A stretch of DNA of 64,000 bases from JAXMCK01 sp046349395 (GTDB lineage Bacteria > Pseudomonadota > Alphaproteobacteria > Geminicoccales > Geminicoccaceae). Numbering within the stretch: position 1 is the first letter of the stretch; each line of letters begins with the position of its first letter. The notes beneath the pieces were generated by a model that saw only the letters and a list, made by a program, of their open reading frames with translations, searched no databases and was not told where the DNA came from. This document shows positions 8,376 to 17,681 of this stretch, one piece after another. Position numbers and translations under genes: made by a program. The stretch is taken from assembly GCA_046349395.1 (NCBI GenBank), contig JAXMCK010000007.1:372001-436000 (forward strand), read 5' to 3'.

Positions 8376-9290
8376 CTACAAGCCGGGTAGCGGGATACGC
8401 TCCATGTCGCCCGGCACGGCGTCGAACCGCCCGGCCTGCCAGTCGGCCTTCGCAGCCTCGATCCGGTCGCGCCGGGAGGAGACGAAGTTCCACCAGACGT
8501 AGCGGGGGCCGTCCATGGGTGCCCCGCCGAGGAGCAGGAAGCGACTCGCGGTCATGGCCCTGATCGTGATCTCGTCTTCGGGCCGGAGGATCAGCAGTTG
8601 TGCCGGGCCGAAAGTCTGACCGCCGATCTCGATCTCGCCGCTCACGGTGTAGACCGCCCGCTCCTCCTGCTCGGCTGGGAAGGGCAGCACGGCGCCGGCC
8701 TGGAGCGAGGCGTCCGCATAGACCGTCTCGGAGAAGACCGGCACCGGCGAGCGCTGGCCGAAGAGGGAGCCGGCGATCAGACGCACGTCCTTCCCCTCGC
8801 CGCCGATCACCGGCAGGCTCGCCTTCTCATGGTGCGCGAAACCGGGGGCCGTCTCCTCGGCCGACGACGGGAGAGCTACCCAAGCCTGGATGCCGTAGAG
8901 CGCACCCGGTCGTTGGCGATCCTCCTGCGCCGTCCGCTCCGAATGCGCGATGCCGCTGCCGGCGGTCATCCAGTTTACCGCCCCGGGCTCGATCGGCTGC
9001 ACCGTGCCCAGGCTGTCCCGGTGCATGATCCGGCCCTGGAACAGGTAGGTCACCGTGGCGAGGCCGATATGCGGGTGCGGCCGCACGTCGAGACCGGCCC
9101 CCAGCACGAACTCCGACGGCCCCATCTGGTCGAGGAAGATGAATGGGCCCACCATCTGCCGTCCCGGCGACGGCAAAGCGCGGCGTACCTCGAAGCCACC
9201 GAGGTCGCGCACCCGCGGCACGATGACGGTCTCGACGGCGTGCGGTGCGGGCGCCATCGCTCCCGGCTCGTCGCAAGGCTGCCAACTCAT
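8376..9290 (-). CDS. Pirin family protein
   Basis: This 304-residue bicupin has the pirin metal site: HPH in RPHPHIGL and the HxE of GIAHSER. Pirins are non-haem iron proteins; some bacterial members are quercetin 2,3-dioxygenases and others are regulators. Both cupin halves and a C-terminal helical extension are present, so the gene is full length. ATG at 9290 overlaps the MFS stop as ATGA, placing it in the DoxX-MFS-pirin cluster. The role may be defence against aromatic or redox-active compounds, which is inference. Confidence 0.92.
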   Translation of the reverse strand: MSWQPCDEPGAMAPAPHAVETVIVPRVRDLGGFEVRRALPSPGRQMVGPFIFLDQMGPSEFVLGAGLDVRPHPHIGLATVTYLFQGRIMHRDSLGTVQPIEPGAVNWMTAGSGIAHSERTAQEDRQRPGALYGIQAWVALPSSAEETAPGFAHHEKASLPVIGGEGKDVRLIAGSLFGQRSPVPVFSETVYADASLQAGAVLPFPAEQEERAVYTVSGEIEIGGQTFGPAQLLILRPEDEITIRAMTASRFLLLGGAPMDGPRYVWWNFVSSRRDRIEAAKADWQAGRFDAVPGDMERIPLPGL

Positions 9291-10894
9291 GCCGTTCTCC
9301 TCGATGGTGCCAGCCAATGGGTCACGATCGGCTCGGTCCCGGGCCGCAGCAAGTCCCGGATGCGCGCCTGGATCTCGGCATCGCCGCGGGTCACCCGCGC
9401 ATGGTGGCGGCGATGGTCGAGCCAGCTCTCCTCGACGAAGTGCTCCAACCAGCGCCCCGGGTCGGCCGCGTCCTCGAACAGGCCCCAGCTCACGGCCCCG
9501 TCGCGGCGGCGCTCGCGCCCGAGATCGTCCAGTGCGGCGACGAAACCCGGCGTCGCACCCTCCGCGACGCGATACTCTACGGTGACGATCACGGGACCGC
9601 GCGTGTCGGCATCGGCATGGGCGAGCACCGGATCGGCCCAGTGCTGGGACGGGCTGAGGTCGAGATCGCCCGTGCCGCCGACCCGCAGGCGTCGGCCGAC
9701 GAGTGCTCCGGCCACGGCCAGCACCGCGGCGACCAGAAGGGTGGTCCGCACCGAGGTCTGGCTGGCGAGTTGGCCCCAGATCAGGCTGCCGGCGGTGAGG
9801 CTGCCCATCATGGCCATGAGGAAGAGCGAGAGGCCGCGGGCGCGCACCCAGTCAGGCAAGGCCGACTGCGCCGCCAGACTGAGCGTCGGCAGCACGGCGA
9901 TCCACCCCAGCCCGGCACCGAGGCCCGCCGCCATGACGCTCGGCAGGTCGTGGACGAGCGCGAACACGATGAGTGCCAGTCCGATCAGGACCTGCCCCCA
10001 GAGCAGCTTGGCGTCGCCGTCGAGCCGGTCCTTCAGCTTCGGCAGGAGGAACGCGCCGGCCAGCGCGCCGGCACCCACGGCCGTCAGCACGAGCCCGTAG
10101 CTCCCGGGGCCGAGGCCCAGGTCGCGGCGAACGAGCAGCGGCAGCAGCGCCCAGATCGCACTCGCCGGGATGAAGAAGAGGCAGGAGCGGGCGACGGTCA
10201 GCCGGAAGGGCGGGCTCGCCTTAGCATAGCGAAGGCCGGCCCGCATGGCGCCCATGAAGCGCTCGGCCGGCAGGGCACCGGCCGCCGCAGGTGCGGGTCG
10301 CCAGGACACAAGGGCGGCGATCACCGCCAGGAACGAGGCGGCATTCAGCAGGAACGACCAGCCGGCACCCAGCAGCGTCACCAGCACGCCGCCGACGGCA
10401 GGTCCGATCGCCCGGGCGAGGTTGATCCCGACCCCGTTCAGCGTGATCGCGGCCGAGAGCTCCGATTTGGGTACGAGACCCGGCACGATCGCCTGGTAGG
10501 CCGGTGCCGAGGTGGCGGAACCCACACCCATGACGAAGGTGGCCGCCAGCAGGATGCCGGGCGTGGTGAAGCCGGCGATGGTGCAGAGGGCGAGCAGGGT
10601 CGCCGTGATCCCCATCGCCAGCTGCAGGCCGATCAGCAGCCGGCGCCGGTCGACGAGGTCGGCCAGGGCACCGGCCGGCAGGGCCAGGAGGAAGGCCGGC
10701 AGCGTGGTCGCCGCCTGGACCAGGGCCACGAGCATCGGCGAGGTGGCTAGCGAGGTCATCAGCCAGCCGGCCGAGACGTCGTGGATCCAGGTGCCGATGT
10801 TGGAGACGAGGGTGGCGATCCAGAGCGCCCGGTAGACGGGCAGGCGCAGGGGCGACCAGGCCGAGCCGGTGAACCGGTCGCCGCCCTCGCTCAT
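9287..10894 (-). CDS. MFS transporter of the MFS_3/EntS type with C-terminal soluble domain
   Basis: This 535-residue exporter has twelve likely transmembrane helices in residues 10-425, with the intracellular-loop motif ADLVDRRRLLI of the MFS. A roughly 90-residue soluble tail (from about 440) beginning VIVTVEYRVAEG looks like an antibiotic-biosynthesis-monooxygenase (ABM-like) ferredoxin-fold domain. That combination is a known architecture of the MFS_3 'transmembrane secretion effector' family. The likely role is efflux of small molecules. It is coupled by ATGA overlaps to both DoxX upstream and pirin downstream, so the three form one translational unit. Confidence 0.9.
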   Translation of the reverse strand: MSEGGDRFTGSAWSPLRLPVYRALWIATLVSNIGTWIHDVSAGWLMTSLATSPMLVALVQAATTLPAFLLALPAGALADLVDRRRLLIGLQLAMGITATLLALCTIAGFTTPGILLAATFVMGVGSATSAPAYQAIVPGLVPKSELSAAITLNGVGINLARAIGPAVGGVLVTLLGAGWSFLLNAASFLAVIAALVSWRPAPAAAGALPAERFMGAMRAGLRYAKASPPFRLTVARSCLFFIPASAIWALLPLLVRRDLGLGPGSYGLVLTAVGAGALAGAFLLPKLKDRLDGDAKLLWGQVLIGLALIVFALVHDLPSVMAAGLGAGLGWIAVLPTLSLAAQSALPDWVRARGLSLFLMAMMGSLTAGSLIWGQLASQTSVRTTLLVAAVLAVAGALVGRRLRVGGTGDLDLSPSQHWADPVLAHADADTRGPVIVTVEYRVAEGATPGFVAALDDLGRERRRDGAVSWGLFEDAADPGRWLEHFVEESWLDHRRHHARVTRGDAEIQARIRDLLRPGTEPIVTHWLAPSRRTA

Positions 10895-11310
10895 CGCTTC
10901 GGCTCGACCCAGCCGCGCTCGAAGGAGCGCAGCGTGCCGCGCTCGCCCAGCACCATCAGACCCAGGAGGCCCCCGCAGATGGCGAGGTTCTTCAGAAACT
11001 GGATGCGCTGCAGGTCCAGCATCTCGGGCGGTGCCTCCCAGAAGCGGTGCGCGATCAGGGTGGCCAGCATAGTGAAGACGATCAGAGCCAGTGCCGCCAG
11101 CCGGCTGCCGTAGCCGGTGACGAGGATCGTCGCGGCCAGACCCTCCACGACGATGCCGGCCCAGCCGGCGATCTGGGCGTAGGGCACGCCGCCCTGGGCC
11201 AGGCCGGCGATGAAGGCATCGGGTGCCGAGACCTTGCCCACGGCAGCGAAGATGAAGAGCGCTGCCACGGCCAGCCGGGCCAGGAGCAACGCGTAGCGGT
11301 CGCCGAGCAT
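10891..11310 (-). CDS. DoxX family membrane protein
   Basis: The 139-residue protein has four hydrophobic helices and the DoxX-type start LLLARLAVAALFIFAAVGK. DoxX proteins are small inner-membrane proteins linked to quinone-dependent redox or thiol stress systems. ATG 11310 is chosen because of the AAGG upstream; an ATG at 11322 is also in frame. Its stop overlaps the MFS start. Together with pirin and the MFS exporter it may form a redox or detoxification unit, which is inference. Confidence 0.85.
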   Translation of the reverse strand: MLGDRYALLLARLAVAALFIFAAVGKVSAPDAFIAGLAQGGVPYAQIAGWAGIVVEGLAATILVTGYGSRLAALALIVFTMLATLIAHRFWEAPPEMLDLQRIQFLKNLAICGGLLGLMVLGERGTLRSFERGWVEPKR

Positions 11311-11335
11311 TCCATTCCCCATCCTTGTGGTGGGC

Positions 11336-13258
11336 TCAGAATGCCCAGCAGGAGCAGCCCATGGCACCCCAAAAACCGCGCAGGTCGGCGACGTCCTCGC
11401 GGAGATGCAGTGCGGCGGCGTGATCGTGGCCATGGACGCCGCAGCCCTGGTCACAGGCGCAGGGCGAGATCGGTGCCGCAGATGCGTGCTGGTACCCGCC
11501 GAACCGCCGGACCGGCGACCAGTCCGGCATGGCGGGCGGGAGCACCGGCGCCAGCGGCCGATAGTCGCCCTCGCCGTGCACGACCTCCCCGCCGACCAGC
11601 GTCAGGACCGAGGTGATGTGGGCGATCTCAGGCTCCGGCACCGCCATGTAATCCGCCGAGAGGACGGCCAGATCGGCAAGTTGGCCCAACGCGATCCGAC
11701 CCCTTTTGCCGGCCTCGTTCGAGAACCAGGCGTTGCTCTCCGTCCAGAGGCGCAGGGCCGCCTCGCGGTCCAGCAGGTTCTCGCGCGGATAGAGCGCCAT
11801 GCCGCCGACGGTGCGCCCGCCGACGAGCCAGGCCAGCGACACCCACGGATTGTAGGAGGACACGCGCGTGGCGTCGGTGCCTCCCCCGACGGGCAGGCCC
11901 GCCGCCAGCATCCGCTTGATCGGCGGCGTCGCGACCGCGGCCGCGGCCCCGTAGCGCTCGACGAAATACTCGCCCTGGAACGCCATCCGATCCTGCACGG
12001 CGATGCCGCCGCCCAGCGCCGCGATCCGGTCGATGTTGCGCTCGCTGACCGTCTCCGCATGGTCGAAGAACCAGTGCAGCCCGTCGAACGGCTGGTCGCG
12101 GTTGACCTTCTCGAACACGTCGAGCGCCCGCGAGATCGATTCGTCGTAGGTCGCGTGCAGCCGCCATGGCCAGCGGTTCTCGACGAGGTGGCGGACCACC
12201 GGCTCCAGCTGGCTCTCCATCGCCGGGTCGAGATCCGGCCGCGGCTCGCGGAAATCCTCGAAGTCGGCGGCGGAGAAGACGAGCATCTCGCCGGCCCCGT
12301 TGACCCGGTAGAGATCGTCCCCCTGCCCCGGCCGCACCATGCCCGTCCAGCGCTGGAAGTCGGCGAGTTCGCCGCCCTTGTTCTGGGTGAACAGGTTGTA
12401 GGCGATCCGCACCGTCAGTTCGCCGTCGCGGTGCAGTTCCTCGATGATCGCGTAATCGTCGGGATAGTTCTGGAACCCTCCTCCGGCATCGATGGCACCC
12501 GTGACGCCGAGCCGGTTCAGCTCGCGCATGAAGTGCCGGGTCGAGTTCTTCTGGTAGTCCGGCGGCAGTTTCGGGCCCTTGGCCAGCGTGGCGTAGAGGA
12601 TGAGCGCGTTGGGCTTCGCCAGCAGCAGACCCGTCGGCCGGCCCGATGCATCCCGCTCGATCTGCCCGCCCGGCGGCTCGGGCGTGTCGGGCCCGTATCC
12701 GCAGGCGCGCAGCGCGGCCCCGTTCAAGAGTGCCCGGTCGTAGAGGTGGAGGATGAAGACCGGCGTGTCCGGGGCGACCGCGTTCAGCTCGTCCAGGGTC
12801 GGCAGTCGCTTCTCGGCGAACTGGTGCTCGGTGAACCCGCCGACGACGCGGACCCATTGCGGCGGCGGGGTCACCGCCACCTGCGCCTTCAACATGGCCA
12901 TCGCGTCCGCGAGCGAGGCGACCCCGTCCCAGCGCAGCTCGAGATTGTAGTTCAGCCCGCCGCGGATCAGGTGCAGGTGGCTGTCCACTAGGCCAGGGAT
13001 GGCGCGGCGCCCGCCGAGATCGATCGTCCGAGTGGCCGTGCCGGCGAGCTTCATGATGTCGGCATCGCTGCCGACCGCCGTGAAACGGCCCTCGGCGATG
13101 GCCACCGCCGTGGCATCGGGCGAGGCCGGATCGAGCGTTGTGAAGCGCCCGTTGCTCAGGATGAGATCGGGTTCCAAGGTCTCTCCCCTGCCAGGAGTGC
13201 CGGCCGCGACGAAGGCGCCGGCGGCGAGTGCCCCGAGGGCGCGCCTCGTCGCGGACAC
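11336..13258 (-). CDS. Amidohydrolase, YtcJ/COG1574-like, with signal peptide and Cys/His-rich tail
   Basis: The 640-residue protein belongs to the amidohydrolase superfamily, metal-dependent hydrolases of amide or related bonds. It has the HxH metal motif in VDSHLHL, a mid-barrel FDHAE and the catalytic Asp region GGGTDATRV. The N-terminus (SATRRALGALAAGAFVAAG) has a twin arginine and a hydrophobic core, suggesting export. After the composite beta-sandwich a tail of about 60 residues is rich in Cys and His (CACDQGCGVHGHDH ... GCSCWAF) and could bind an extra metal; the function of this tail is unknown to me. GTG at 13258 gives a clean signal peptide. It starts 5 nt after the isochorismatase-like gene, so they are one operon. 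Confidence 0.88.
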   Translation of the reverse strand: MSATRRALGALAAGAFVAAGTPGRGETLEPDLILSNGRFTTLDPASPDATAVAIAEGRFTAVGSDADIMKLAGTATRTIDLGGRRAIPGLVDSHLHLIRGGLNYNLELRWDGVASLADAMAMLKAQVAVTPPPQWVRVVGGFTEHQFAEKRLPTLDELNAVAPDTPVFILHLYDRALLNGAALRACGYGPDTPEPPGGQIERDASGRPTGLLLAKPNALILYATLAKGPKLPPDYQKNSTRHFMRELNRLGVTGAIDAGGGFQNYPDDYAIIEELHRDGELTVRIAYNLFTQNKGGELADFQRWTGMVRPGQGDDLYRVNGAGEMLVFSAADFEDFREPRPDLDPAMESQLEPVVRHLVENRWPWRLHATYDESISRALDVFEKVNRDQPFDGLHWFFDHAETVSERNIDRIAALGGGIAVQDRMAFQGEYFVERYGAAAAVATPPIKRMLAAGLPVGGGTDATRVSSYNPWVSLAWLVGGRTVGGMALYPRENLLDREAALRLWTESNAWFSNEAGKRGRIALGQLADLAVLSADYMAVPEPEIAHITSVLTLVGGEVVHGEGDYRPLAPVLPPAMPDWSPVRRFGGYQHASAAPISPCACDQGCGVHGHDHAAALHLREDVADLRGFWGAMGCSCWAF

Positions 13259-13262
13259 CGGG

Positions 13263-13922
13263 TCAGCCCGCTTCTGAGGCGTGTTCGCCCAGGATCGACT
13301 TGGCGTAGATGATGCCGAGGCCGTAGGCGCCGCCATGCAGCTTGGCGATGCCGTTGGTCATGTCGTAGGTCGCACTCCGCGCCCAGTCGCGCTGCAGCTC
13401 GAGCAGGTACTGGAGCGAGGTCATCGGCCGAACGCCGGCTTGGATCATCCGCTCCATCGCCCGCTCGTGCGCCTCTTCCGAGACGTCGCCGCAGGCGTCG
13501 GCGATCGCATAGACCTCGAAGCCCTGGTCGATCGCCGACAGCGTCGGACCGACGATGCAGACGCTGGTCCACAAGCCCGCGAAGACGAGCCTCGGCTTGC
13601 CGATCCGGTTCACCTCGTCGATGACCTGGGCGTCCTCCCAGGTGTTCATGCTCGTACGATCGAGCATCTTCTGTTCGGGGAAAGCCCCGCGGATCTCGTC
13701 GAACATCGGGCCGGAAAAGGTCTTCTCGGCCACCGTCGTCAGGATCGTCGAGACGCCGAAGCCCTTGGCCGCCTTGGCGACCAGCGCCGCGTTGTTGCGC
13801 AGTGTGACCGGGTCGATCGACTTCGTCGCGAATGCCATCTGCGACTGGAAGTCGATCATGATCAGAATGTGATCGTCCGGCTTCAGCAGCGTACTGCCAG
13901 GAGTCGGTGCGGCTGTCGGCAT
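13263..13922 (-). CDS. Isochorismatase-like cysteine hydrolase (YcaC type)
   Basis: This 219-residue protein has the isochorismatase-like fold with the catalytic Asp24 in MIDFQSQMAF and nucleophile Cys122 in GLWTSVCIVGP. The C-terminal half, with an AMERMIQAGV-like stretch and LLELQRDWAR, matches the YcaC group of predicted hydrolases. The substrate is unknown; amides, hydrazides or cyclic imides are typical in the family. It is followed after 4 nt by the amidohydrolase, hinting at sequential amide hydrolysis, and preceded by an AraC regulator 93 nt upstream on the same strand. Confidence 0.9.
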   Translation of the reverse strand: MPTAAPTPGSTLLKPDDHILIMIDFQSQMAFATKSIDPVTLRNNAALVAKAAKGFGVSTILTTVAEKTFSGPMFDEIRGAFPEQKMLDRTSMNTWEDAQVIDEVNRIGKPRLVFAGLWTSVCIVGPTLSAIDQGFEVYAIADACGDVSEEAHERAMERMIQAGVRPMTSLQYLLELQRDWARSATYDMTNGIAKLHGGAYGLGIIYAKSILGEHASEAG

Positions 13923-14015
13923 CGTGCTACCTGTCTCTATGGCGACTCCCCCGCCGGGACCGCCGATCGGAGCACAACTTGGACCATGACCGCAGCGTAG
14001 ACTTCCGAAAAACGA

Positions 14016-14879
14016 TCACGACCGGCGGGCGGCCTCGGCACGGCGCCACACCGAGGGGCTCATTCCGACCGCCTGCGAGAAGGCCCCCGTCAGGTGGGCG
14101 TGGCTCGAAAAGCCGGTGTGGCAGGCGATCTCGATCAAATTGTCAGCCGTCGTCGCGAGCAGGCGTTTCACCTCGGCGAGTCTGGCCTGCAGACGCCATT
14201 GATGCGGACTCACCCCGGTGGACTGGCGGAACACCCGGGCGAACTGCACCACGGACAGACCGGCTGCGTCGGCGAGATCGCAGATGCGCAGCGGTCGCGA
14301 GAGATCCTCCAGCATCATCGCCATCACGCGGCGCAGCGCCCAGGCCGGGAGCGGAAAGCAGCGCTCGGGCGCACGGAACCGCTCGCCGGCGATCCGGCCG
14401 ATCTCGGCCGTCACCTCGTCGAGCAGGTCGTGCTGCCGCTCCTTGACCGGACCGAGGAGCCGGCGTGCCACCTTCGTCAGGAGCGGTGACGGTGCCACCA
14501 GCAGCGAGAGCTGATCGAAGTCCGGTCGCGAGCCGAATCGCTCCGAGTAGCGTCGCTCGAACTCCCGGGCATCCAGGGCCAGGTGTGCTACCTCGATCTC
14601 GTCCCAGCGCCAGACGCCGGCTGCCATCGGCTTGGTGAAAACCACTGTGCCCGGCGCGTGCAGCACCTCCCGGGTGCCGTGGTCGAACCTCGTCTGCAGG
14701 CAGGTCGCTCCGGAGAGTGCCACGTTCACCATGAGCGGAGCGCTGGCCGGCAGGGCCAGCTCGCGCACGGGCGCATGGCAGAGCCGGTAGCAGGCGAGCC
14801 CCTGCACCGGCTCCGCACAGTCGAGCTGCCGCGACGCTGGCATGCTTTCAGTCGCGAGTGTCCACACCGTCGTCGCCAC
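14016..14879 (-). CDS. AraC family transcriptional regulator
   Basis: The 287-residue protein has a variable N-terminal sensing domain and a C-terminal AraC/XylS DNA-binding domain at about 190-285. Two helix-turn-helices are visible: ICDLADAAGLSVVQFARVF and IEIACHTGFSSHAHLTGAF, followed by VGMSPSVWRR. GTG at 14879 is used. It sits upstream of the two hydrolase genes on the same strand and is divergent from the B12 dehydratase gene, with 113 nt between starts. It could control either or both; the sequence does not decide. Confidence 0.92.
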   Translation of the reverse strand: MATTVWTLATESMPASRQLDCAEPVQGLACYRLCHAPVRELALPASAPLMVNVALSGATCLQTRFDHGTREVLHAPGTVVFTKPMAAGVWRWDEIEVAHLALDAREFERRYSERFGSRPDFDQLSLLVAPSPLLTKVARRLLGPVKERQHDLLDEVTAEIGRIAGERFRAPERCFPLPAWALRRVMAMMLEDLSRPLRICDLADAAGLSVVQFARVFRQSTGVSPHQWRLQARLAEVKRLLATTADNLIEIACHTGFSSHAHLTGAFSQAVGMSPSVWRRAEAARRS

Positions 14880-14992
14880 CTGCCAGGGCTCAACGAATCT
14901 TGCAGTGTACGTTTGCCTTGCCGGCCGATCTCCCGCAAGCGCTTGACCCGTCGGCTGGCCCGGGGAAAGGTGGGGACAAAGGGAAAAGCCCG

Positions 14993-17266
14993 TTGACCGA
15001 CGCCCCTCAGACCAATCGATGGCGCCGGCTGGACGTCTGGGACGAGCGGCCGCTCTGTCTCGACCAGCTCGCGGCCGAGGATCCGGAGAACGGATTCCGC
15101 GCCGCGCAGAGCCCCTACGATCCGAACCCCTCGCTCACGGTCGAGGGCGGCCGCGTGCGCGTCATGGACGGCCGGGCGGAGGCCGACTTCGACCTGATCG
15201 ACGCCTTCATCGCCCGCCACCATCTCGACCTCGCGGTGGCCGAGGAGGCGATGGCGGTCCCGAGCGCCGACTTCGCCCGGATGCTGGTCGACATCAACGT
15301 GCCCCGGGCGGCCTGCGTGCGCCTCGCGGCCGGCATGACCCCTGCGAAACTCGCCGAGGTAATGGCCTCGCTCAACACGGTCGAGCTGACCTTCGCGCAG
15401 ACGAAGCTGCGCGCCCGCCGCCAGCCCTGCAACCAGGCCCACGTCACCAACGCCAAGGACGATCCGCTGCAGATGGCGGCCGATGCCGCCGTCGCCGTGC
15501 GCCTGGGCTTCGCCGAGATCGAGACGACCGTCCGCGTCGCCCGCAATGCCCGGCTGAACGCCATCGGCTGCCAGGTCGGTGCCGCCGTCGCCGGCGGCGA
15601 CACGCTCGTCCAGTGCTCGGTCGAGGAGGCCGAGGAGCTGTCGCTGGGCCTGGCCGGCCTCACCTCCTACACCGAGACCGTCTCGGTCTACGGCACCGAG
15701 GGCACCTTCATCGACGGCGACGACACGCCCTGGTCGAAGGCCTTCCTCATCGCCGCCTATGCCAGCCGCGGCCTCAAGGCGCGCTGCACCTCGGGCTCGG
15801 GCTCCGAGCTGCTCATGGGCATCCACGAGAAGAAGTCGCTGCTCTACCTCGAGGCGCGCTGCCTGTGCCTCCAGCGGGGCATGGGCGTGCAGGGCACGCA
15901 GAACGGCGGGATCGACGGGGCGCCCATCACCTGCACCGTGCCGGGTGGGATGTGGGAGATCCTGGCCGAGAACGTGCTGGCGGCCCTGCTCGACCTCGAA
16001 TGCGCGTCCGGCAACGACACGATCCTGTCGAACTCCGAGATCCGCCGCGGTGCCAAGATCATGCCGTTCCTCATGGCCGGCACAGATCTGATCTGCTCCG
16101 GCATGGGGGCGATCCCGCGCTACGACAACTCGTTCAACGCCTCGCTCTTCAACGCGGAGGACACCGAGGACTATCTCGCCCTGCAGCGCGACTATCTGGT
16201 CGAGGGTGGCCTCCGCTATGTGCCCGAGGAGGAGCTGATCGAGGCTCGCCGCAGGGCCGTCGACGCCATGGCGGCCGTGCTCGAAGAGCTCGGCGTCGCC
16301 GAGGTCGACGAGGCGCAGCGCCGCTCGGTCGTCTACGCCCACGGCTCGGACGATACGGCGACCTTCACCCTAGGCGAGGTCGGGGCGATGAACGACGCCC
16401 TGAAGGCCAAGGGCGTCACGATGCCCGATATCATCCGCGCCCTGGCGACACGCGGGTTCGAGCCCGAGGCCGAAGCGCTCACCCGCATGACCCGCCTACG
16501 CGTCGCAGGCGACTATCTGCAGACCGCGGCGATCGTCCGAGACGGCAAGGTTGTCAGTGCCGTCAACGACCGCAACGACTATGCGGGCCCCGGCACCGGC
16601 TACCTGATGACTCCGGAGCGGCGGGCCGAGATCATCGCCATGCGGCGGACGCTGACTCAGGACGAGGTGCTCGTCGGCCAGAGCCGCCGCAGCGGCGAGG
16701 AGCGCCGCAAGATCGCCCTGCAGCCGCGCGGTCCCGCGGCCAAGGGCGAGGGCGACGTCGAGGTGGTGATCGGCCTCAGCCCGGCCTTCCTGACCAAGAT
16801 CTTCCGGACGACCGGCGAAGTTTCGTTGAGCGACGTGCTACGGGCGCTTCTCGACGGCGTGCGTTCTGGCGGCGCGAAGGCGCGTGTCGTCCGGCTGCGC
16901 CATACCGCCGACACCTCGTTCCTTGGCCTCACGGCCGCCCGCCTCTCCGCCTCCGGGATCGGTATCGGCATCCAGGCCAAGGGCACCACGGTCATCCACA
17001 AGCACGACCTCGTCCCGCACATGAACCTGGAGCTGTTCAGCCAGGCGCCGCTGATGACGGTCGAGGCGTATCGGGCGCTGGGCCGCAACGCAGCCCTCTA
17101 TGCTCGGGGCCAGAGCCCCGAGCCCGTCGTCGTGCCCTATCGCGGGCAGGCGCTGGGTGCCCGGCACCATGCCGAGACGGCCCTGCTCTACGCCATCGAG
17201 ACGGAGCTGTGCGATCCCGCGGCCCTGCCCGAGGAGCTGGAGGTGCGTTTCCTTGAGCGCGCCTGA
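14993..17266 (+). CDS. B12-dependent diol/glycerol dehydratase, large and medium subunits fused
   Basis: Adenosylcobalamin-dependent diol and glycerol dehydratases convert 1,2-diols to aldehydes, normally as alpha, beta and gamma subunits. Here residues 1 to about 555 are the alpha (PduC-like) barrel and about 575-757 the beta (PduD-like) subunit, joined in one 757-residue chain. Active-site residues known from the Klebsiella enzyme are conserved: Gln and His of CNQAHVTN (Gln148, His150), Glu of ETT, Glu of CSVEEA, Gln of GTQNG, Asp of SGNDT and Ser of LICSG. The conserved end NDRNDYAGPGTGY precedes the linker. TTG 14993 follows AAAGGG. The small-subunit gene overlaps by 14 nt. No reactivase (DdrAB) or microcompartment shell gene is present in the window. 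Confidence 0.92.
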   Translation: MTDAPQTNRWRRLDVWDERPLCLDQLAAEDPENGFRAAQSPYDPNPSLTVEGGRVRVMDGRAEADFDLIDAFIARHHLDLAVAEEAMAVPSADFARMLVDINVPRAACVRLAAGMTPAKLAEVMASLNTVELTFAQTKLRARRQPCNQAHVTNAKDDPLQMAADAAVAVRLGFAEIETTVRVARNARLNAIGCQVGAAVAGGDTLVQCSVEEAEELSLGLAGLTSYTETVSVYGTEGTFIDGDDTPWSKAFLIAAYASRGLKARCTSGSGSELLMGIHEKKSLLYLEARCLCLQRGMGVQGTQNGGIDGAPITCTVPGGMWEILAENVLAALLDLECASGNDTILSNSEIRRGAKIMPFLMAGTDLICSGMGAIPRYDNSFNASLFNAEDTEDYLALQRDYLVEGGLRYVPEEELIEARRRAVDAMAAVLEELGVAEVDEAQRRSVVYAHGSDDTATFTLGEVGAMNDALKAKGVTMPDIIRALATRGFEPEAEALTRMTRLRVAGDYLQTAAIVRDGKVVSAVNDRNDYAGPGTGYLMTPERRAEIIAMRRTLTQDEVLVGQSRRSGEERRKIALQPRGPAAKGEGDVEVVIGLSPAFLTKIFRTTGEVSLSDVLRALLDGVRSGGAKARVVRLRHTADTSFLGLTAARLSASGIGIGIQAKGTTVIHKHDLVPHMNLELFSQAPLMTVEAYRALGRNAALYARGQSPEPVVVPYRGQALGARHHAETALLYAIETELCDPAALPEELEVRFLERA

Positions 17267-17672
17267 GATCCCCTACCCCGTCGCCGAGCAGGCACCCGAA
17301 CGGGTGAAGAGCCGCACCAGCACGCCGCTGGCCGACATCACGCTGGACGCCGTCGCGACCGGCCGGCTCGGCATCGACGATCTGGGCATCGCGCCCGACG
17401 GTCTCCGGCTGCAGGCGCAGGTCGCCGAAGGTGCCGGCCGGCCGACCCTCGCCGCCAATCTGAACCGTGCCGCCGAACTCGTCGCCGTGCCCGAGGCCGT
17501 GCTGATGCAGGTCTACGAGCTGCTGCGCCCTGGCCGCGCGGCCACCAAATCCGTCCTGCTGGATGCCGCCGCCAGGCTGCGCGCCGAGTACGGTGCCCAT
17601 GCGTGCGCCGATCTCGTCGAGGAAGCGGCCGCGATGTACGAGCGCCGCGGCCTGTTCCGCCGCCGCTACTAG
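17253..17672 (+). CDS. Diol/glycerol dehydratase small subunit
   Basis: This 139-residue protein is the gamma (PduE-like) subunit: YPVAEQAPERVKSRTS at the front is the usual YPLAEKRPEL-type start, followed by LADITLDAVATGRLG, a motif conserved in the family. It completes the dehydratase with the fused alpha-beta chain. TTG at 17253 lies within the end of the upstream gene with GGAGG about 9 nt before, so translation is coupled. Length is at the short end for the family but no domain appears to be missing. Confidence 0.9.
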   Translation: MSAPEIPYPVAEQAPERVKSRTSTPLADITLDAVATGRLGIDDLGIAPDGLRLQAQVAEGAGRPTLAANLNRAAELVAVPEAVLMQVYELLRPGRAATKSVLLDAAARLRAEYGAHACADLVEEAAAMYERRGLFRRRY

Positions 17673-17681
17673 GGAGCCTGG

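Noticed and set aside
14880..14992. Cobalamin riboswitch before the B12 dehydratase
   Set aside because: The gap is only 113 nt and shows no B12-box-like sequence or suitable structure.
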